Origin: Talpa occidentalis
Taxonomy: Eukaryota > Chordata > Mammalia > Eulipotyphla > Talpidae
Assembly (NCBI RefSeq): GCF_014898055.3
Contig: NW_023601322.1
Coordinates: 74,118,740-74,182,739 of the forward strand
DNA length: 64,000 nt
Direction of reading: 5' to 3'
Below, piece by piece: positions 59,426 to 64,000 of the stretch. The number at the start of each line of letters is the position of its first letter. Positions within the stretch are counted from its first letter, which is position 1. The notes below the pieces were generated by a model that was not told the DNA's origin, did no database searches, and saw only the letters and a program-made list of their open reading frames with translations. The position numbers were made by a program, and so were the translations under genes.

Positions 59426-60929
59426 GTGAGGACCCCGCTGGGCCGGGGCGCGCGCGGGCGGCGCGGGGAGGGGCCCCCTGCTGCTGGCTGGGGGCGCGAA
59501 CCCGGCTGTCAGCGCCCCGCCGCGGGGCAGCGACGCCCGGCGGTCTTGGGGACACCGCCGCGGGCTCTTCGCAGCGCCAGCCCGGGGTCCCGGGGCGTTG
59601 GGCTGGGGCGCCTTGTGTGGCGGCTGGTGAGGTCGCCTCCTTGGCAAAGGCGAGGCAGACCCCTTTCCCGGGCAGGAGCAAATATGTACTTGCCCAGCTC
59701 CCACCAGGTGCGAGGACTGAGCGCAGACGCGGGGCCCGGAGCGGGAATCGGGGTACTCCAGACCCCCATCACCCTCGGCATAGCTGCCCTGCTGGGCAGA
59801 TTCCTAGCCGCGCAGGTGCTGTTGCATGGGCACAACCGGTGAGGGAGAAGCCTTGGGAATCCAAGGAGTGCCCCAGATAAGCTCAGGGCCGATGCAAACT
59901 TGGGTCCTAAGACCTTGGATCTGCTTTTCCTTACCCCCTAGCCTCACGCACACCCTTGCACCCGGATCCTGGGTGCAGTTCCAGGCCAGTCTGGCCTCAG
60001 TGGTCTGGTCTGAGGCAGCCATTCCCCAGGAACTGGAACGATTCCAGTTTCAACCCAGTGAATGTTTGTTTGGGCCCCAGACTGGGAGTGCCTTCTGCAG
60101 GGCTCGTGTCTCTAATGGTCCCGGCAGGGGTCTCTCTGGACCCGATCCAGCCAATAGCCAACTTCTTAAAGGTTTTTATAATTTACCCAGGGCAGGGAGG
60201 AGGGCCTTTTGGGATTGTGTCTGCCTGTCCCCTGGTGTCTGAGCCTGGATCTGGGTGTGTCTGGGAGGCTGGGCTGTGACAGTGAAGGAAGCTGTGTCCT
60301 CTTGCCAGAATGTGAGGCCCTGGTCGGCTGGGGGAAGGGGGAGGGGAGCCACAGGGCTGTTAGGGGGGAGGGGGAAACTTTGACTATGTGACCGATAACG
60401 AATTGGTTCTGGGGCTAAATAAAGGAGCCGGGACTTATGTAATCAATGCTATAAATACTGACATCTGAATTTATATATGTAAATTTCCCCTTTAATCTGA
60501 AAATACATTTGTTGGTCTACTTTGGGACTATGTATAACTGAACCAGAAGCTCTTGGTTTCATAATTTTAGATTGGGGTGTTTTATTTCCTTTAAGGAGGG
60601 GGCTGTGTGTCAGTAAAGTGAGTATAAATACAGGAGGAGCAGATTCAGGACTGTGAATCAGAGGTTCACCTCACCCCTGCACTGTAAATTGGAGTTTCTG
60701 TACCCAAGCTGGACAGTGACTGAATCCTAAACAGACTCCTGATTAGCTGGAGGCCAAGAGACCTGTGAGTGTTTCTGCATCTTTGTGTAAATGTCTGTGT
60801 ACATTTTCTGTGTCCAGCTGACCAGAAAGTTATGTCTGGTTCTTGTCTGTCTAGGCCAGAGGTTGCTCTTACACTTGATCTTGAATGGTCTCTATGTACT
60901 CTGGTATGTAGAGAAACCAGAATCAGACA

Positions 60930-61130
60930 CTGCCTAATAGCAATCCCAGACTACTGTTTGTTGGCCATGTGACCTTGGACGAGTTGTTTAACCCTTCGGT
61001 GTTCTCATCTGTATAATGGGAGAAAAATATTACCTCTCTCATGGTGATTTTGAGAATTTAGTGAGAGAAGCCAAATGTGCTACCTAGAGTAGTGACTGGC
61101 ACATGATGAGGACATAATAAATGACACAGG
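60930..61130 (+). repeat. MIR fragment
   Basis: Forward MIR order is seen: 'tggccatgtgaccttggacg', 'agttgtttaacccttcggtg', 'ctcatctgtataatgggaga' and 'gtagtgactggcacatgatg'. Confidence 0.82.
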
Positions 61131-61569
61131 ATCCCCGGTGTCCATGTGGATGTGAAGACTGGCCATCTGTGTAAGAAGGTAGCAAAGAAGGCATTTGCTT
61201 CATTATATGTCACCCTCCCTAAGGGGTCTCATCACAGCATGATGAGAGATTGTCCAGAGATTGTCCTATGAGGATGAGCTGAGAGGTTTAGCACCACTGC
61301 TAGGAAGGCTGGAAAGACCCTTCATTTCAGGGATTTCAGGTAGTATCCCCATGGTGGGTCAAGGACAGCGAGGGGCCTGCCTCAGGCAAAGGTGTGAACC
61401 TGAGGACAGGGGCCTTGGTTACTGCATCAGGTTAAGCTGGCTCAATGGATGCTTTCCACGCCCTCCACGCCTTCCACGCTCTGGGCTGTCAGCTTCCTGG
61501 GAGCACTTGGACAGGGTTGAATTTGGGTGGAGACCATTGGGTGGAGTTTGGCCTGAATTAAGGAGTCTG

Positions 61570-61680
61570 AACTCCATTCTCCCCTCCTGGCTTGTCATCC
61601 TGGGAAAATCATTTCTTCTTTTATCTTTTATAAAATGGGCACAACCAAATTGATGTTCTTCAAAGAGTTTGTGGAAGGTT
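61570..61680 (+). repeat. Weak MIR fragment
   Basis: 'atcctgggaaaatcatttct' and 'cttttataaaatgggcacaa' match the MIR core loosely. Confidence 0.5.
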
Positions 61681-64000
61681 AATTGCAGTCTATGGTGTGT
61701 TTGGAGATACGCTTGGTGTTTCACCAGCCCCAGGGTTGACTTTGGTGTTAAGCAGTGTCACAAACGTATGATTGGATGGAGCTGTGGCGGGGTATTCCCT
61801 CTACCCCCCTGCCACACACGCACACTTTGGTGGTCAGACAATCCCCAGAGCCCTTGGAAACTGTCCCAGTCTGGAGCTTAGATGAGTCTACATGAGCTGT
61901 ACTTTGAGGTCAGTGTGTGCTGGGTTCCTGTTCCCCACAGGACATGCAGCAAACACCGGAGGCCCAGTAGCCTACCCATCCCAAGATCAGCTGTGGATTG
62001 ACTCTGGATGTACATGTCTGGGGCAGCTTTCTGGGGGAATTTCTAATGCCTTTCCCTGAACAGCCAGACTCCTGTCCACTCTTGCTCTGGGACTCTTCCT
62101 TACTGGCTCCCAGACTCAGAGCTTTACATCTTCCTGCCCCTTGAGGGCCATCTTGTGTTTCTCCTGTCAGGATCTTGTGCAGCAGGGTTCAGACTCTCTG
62201 GTGAGGGAGCCTTTAGGGCCAAGGGAAAGTGAAAAAATGAGGGGGCGAGGGAAGAAGCATGCAGCATGGCAGCCTCACGCCTGGCATTCCTCCCGCCCAT
62301 CTCTGCTTATCCTCAGCACCATCTGTCACTTCCGTTGTCACCCTTGTAATCTTGACACTTCTTCAAGAAGCAGGCTATCCAGGGAGTGCCTCTGCACTCC
62401 CTGAGCAAGAGCTGGTGGGAAGGGATGTGGGAGGCAGCTGTCTCATCCAGGTGGGGCTCTTTCACAGAGTGGTAGCTCCCTGTCATGTAAAAATGGCCAG
62501 TAACCTCCTTTCTGAACTGTTCCAAGGGAAGAATGAGAGCTGAGAAAGAGACATCTGTGCAGCTTCAGTGCCTGGTGGTGTTGAGAGTCAGAGGGGGCAC
62601 ACCTGCAAAGCTGCATCTCTGCCCCCTTCAGCTGGGAGGAGGGTCTGCTCTGCCCTCCTCCCTCAAGGGCAGCTTGCCATGCTGCGGTGCTCACTTTAGT
62701 CTGCCTGGGGTATTGATTGGAAAGGGTCAGAGCAAAGAGGCTGGAGAGAAGGCATTGATGATCCCAGGAAGCACATGATAAGTGACTGACCAAGGTAGGA
62801 ATGGAGCACGTGGCAAGGACACTGGCCACAGTGCCAGTGAGATGGGAGAATGGATGGAGGTTGGTGATCTAGGGCATCACTTTTGCAAAAGCTTTGGATG
62901 GGCACTGCGTGCTTGATGCCCCTTGTCTTGTTAATACGGCAACCTGTGGTTGAATGAGGACACTGGCTCTGGTTGTTGTTACATGTGAGCCCAAGACCCA
63001 ACCCTGGCACCTGAATACCCCTTGGGGTGATAGGGTAGAGTCCCCCGAGTTTGGAGCCCTAGGCTGGGTGAGGTGGAGGTGTGTATTTGGGGCAGTAACT
63101 TCCACCTCTGTCTCTGTGGCTTGGGTCCAGCCACCAGAAGCCAGGCCCAGGATGATGGAGCAGAGGGCCTGAGGGCTGGCTGACTTCTGTGTGTCCCCTG
63201 CAGCCTCCCAGCCTTCCAACTTCTGTGTTGCTAGTTCGAGTCTTGGGTTCCCCAGGTATAGCCCCCAAGGCAGAAATTTTGTCAGACAACCAGATATGGA
63301 GTTGTGCAGGCAGGTGGGAGATACTTCCACTTGGGGAAAGGATGCTTCCCACATTTAGTTGGTGTGGCCTTGTGATCGAGCTGGGGCTTTCTTTGCTGCG
63401 TCCTCAGGTCTCACGTGAAGACAGAGCAGGGAGCATATTGGCTGTACCTCAGTTGTCCTGGGAGCGTTTGGGGCAAATTAGATTTCTCCTCCTCAGAACT
63501 AGCAGCTTCATGGTGGTTCTTGGCCCTTATTCTGGGGGCCACATTAAAGGGACAGAATGAGGGAGGAAGGAAAAAAGACCCATTTCAAGTCATAAATACT
63601 GGCTACTCTCAAAGGACCACCTATGCTGGGCTACCTGGAGCCTAGGGTCCTTAAAAGGATGTGGACAAGGACCTGAGTCTACTCACCATACCTGGCGGTG
63701 GGACCTGGGTGTGAGCTGACACCCTGCCTGGTGCTGGTGTGAAGGGAGCAAACCGCAGAGGATGCGGTGGTGCTGTCCTAAGCCCGACTGCATCTCTGCT
63801 TCTTCCCAGCACTGGCATTCAGCCCGGGGCTGCAGGGAGCCAGGGGGCACCTTTGCTGCTCACATCTCCCTTTCCAAGGGTGGGAACTCATTCACTGTGC
63901 AATAAAGGCCGCCTCCTTGCAGTGACATTCAGTGGGGGCTGCCATTGAGCCCCTGAGCTAAGCGGGAAAATATGAACATCTGGTGGCGTGGACTAACTCC

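Larger units (their letters stand above)
58557..59850 (+). promoter_or_regulatory. SEPTIN8: SEPTIN8 CpG-island promoter and 5'UTR
   Basis: This CpG-dense block surrounds the first coding exon. It contains a ZNF143/Staf-type motif (59084-59100), a multi-G-run stretch (59206-59231), an ETS-type CAGGAAGTG (59272-59280) and CCATATTGG (59282-59290) shortly upstream of the ATG. No TATA box is evident. The start site is not resolved but probably lies within the 200 bp before the ATG. Long open frames on both strands here are composition artefacts. Confidence 0.75.
59426..64000 (+). other. SEPTIN8: SEPTIN8 intron 1 (to window end)
   Basis: No second SEPTIN8 exon (encoding the P-loop region) was found. 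The intron holds a MIR at about 60930-61130 and another weak one near 61570-61680. A non-repetitive AT-rich block at 60400-60680 with two TATAAATAC elements may be a conserved regulatory segment. None of the lineage SINEs is present. Scattered open frames show no protein similarity. Confidence 0.7.

Noticed and set aside
58551..59880. Long overlapping frames around the SEPTIN8 promoter (up to 396 codons)
   Set aside because: Same composition effect. The real coding sequence here is the ten-codon SEPTIN8 exon with its donor.
59426..64000. SEPTIN8 exon 2 within the window
   Set aside because: No frame encodes the expected septin P-loop region (GETGIGKS-type) with splice borders before base 64000.

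Overview
The window is nuclear DNA from a placental mammal, most likely a bat and probably a rhinolophoid-type one (horseshoe, roundleaf or relatives). It has vertebrate gene structure with GT-AG introns, CpG-island promoters, ancient MIR/L2/MaLR repeats and many copies of one tRNA-derived SINE family. That SINE has a head like GGGCCTCCCTGGTGGCGCAG and an AATAAATAAATCTTT tail. The class follows from the genes and old repeats. The bat call rests only on my recollection of the SINE (Rhin-1-like) and is moderate. A fairly fresh L1 insertion argues against Old World fruit bats, where L1 has gone quiet.

Three protein-coding loci are present, in the order SHROOM1 (+), SOWAHA (-), SEPTIN8 (+, first coding exon only). 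This is the human 5q31.1 order read in reverse. Bases 1-5550 are intergenic, with old repeats. A CpG island at 5.55-6.75 kb is the likely SHROOM1 promoter. The SHROOM1 coding sequence is in seven exons at 9961-13320, with an AATAAA at 13610. Bases 13.6-23.9 kb are the tail-to-tail interval between SHROOM1 and SOWAHA. It holds SINEs, a small GC-rich island with a CTCF-type motif and an RFX X-box (15.7-16.4 kb), and a 3.2 kb 5'-truncated L1 with perfect 15-bp target duplications. SOWAHA is a single-exon gene (coding 25375-27021, minus) with a 3'UTR reaching about 23.9 kb and a CpG-island promoter to about 27.45 kb. Bases 27.5-58.5 kb are a gene-free interval full of SINEs, L1 fragments, two MaLR LTRs and one solo retroviral LTR. 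The SEPTIN8 CpG-island promoter and first coding exon lie at 58.55-59.85 kb, and SEPTIN8 intron 1 fills the rest.

The three genes act in cytoskeletal or poorly known roles (actomyosin scaffold, ankyrin-repeat protein, septin GTPase). They form a conserved neighbourhood, not an operon or pathway. I found no CRISPR array, prokaryotic system or new gene cluster. The most informative observations concern retroposon history: a SINE-in-SINE-plus-LTR nest, a SINE with a duplicated Pol III A box, a head-only SINE with its own poly(A) and target duplication, and a SINE subfamily whose tail has lost the TCTTT terminator. There are also candidate regulatory motifs. Repeat family names are from memory of consensus sequences, not from a search.
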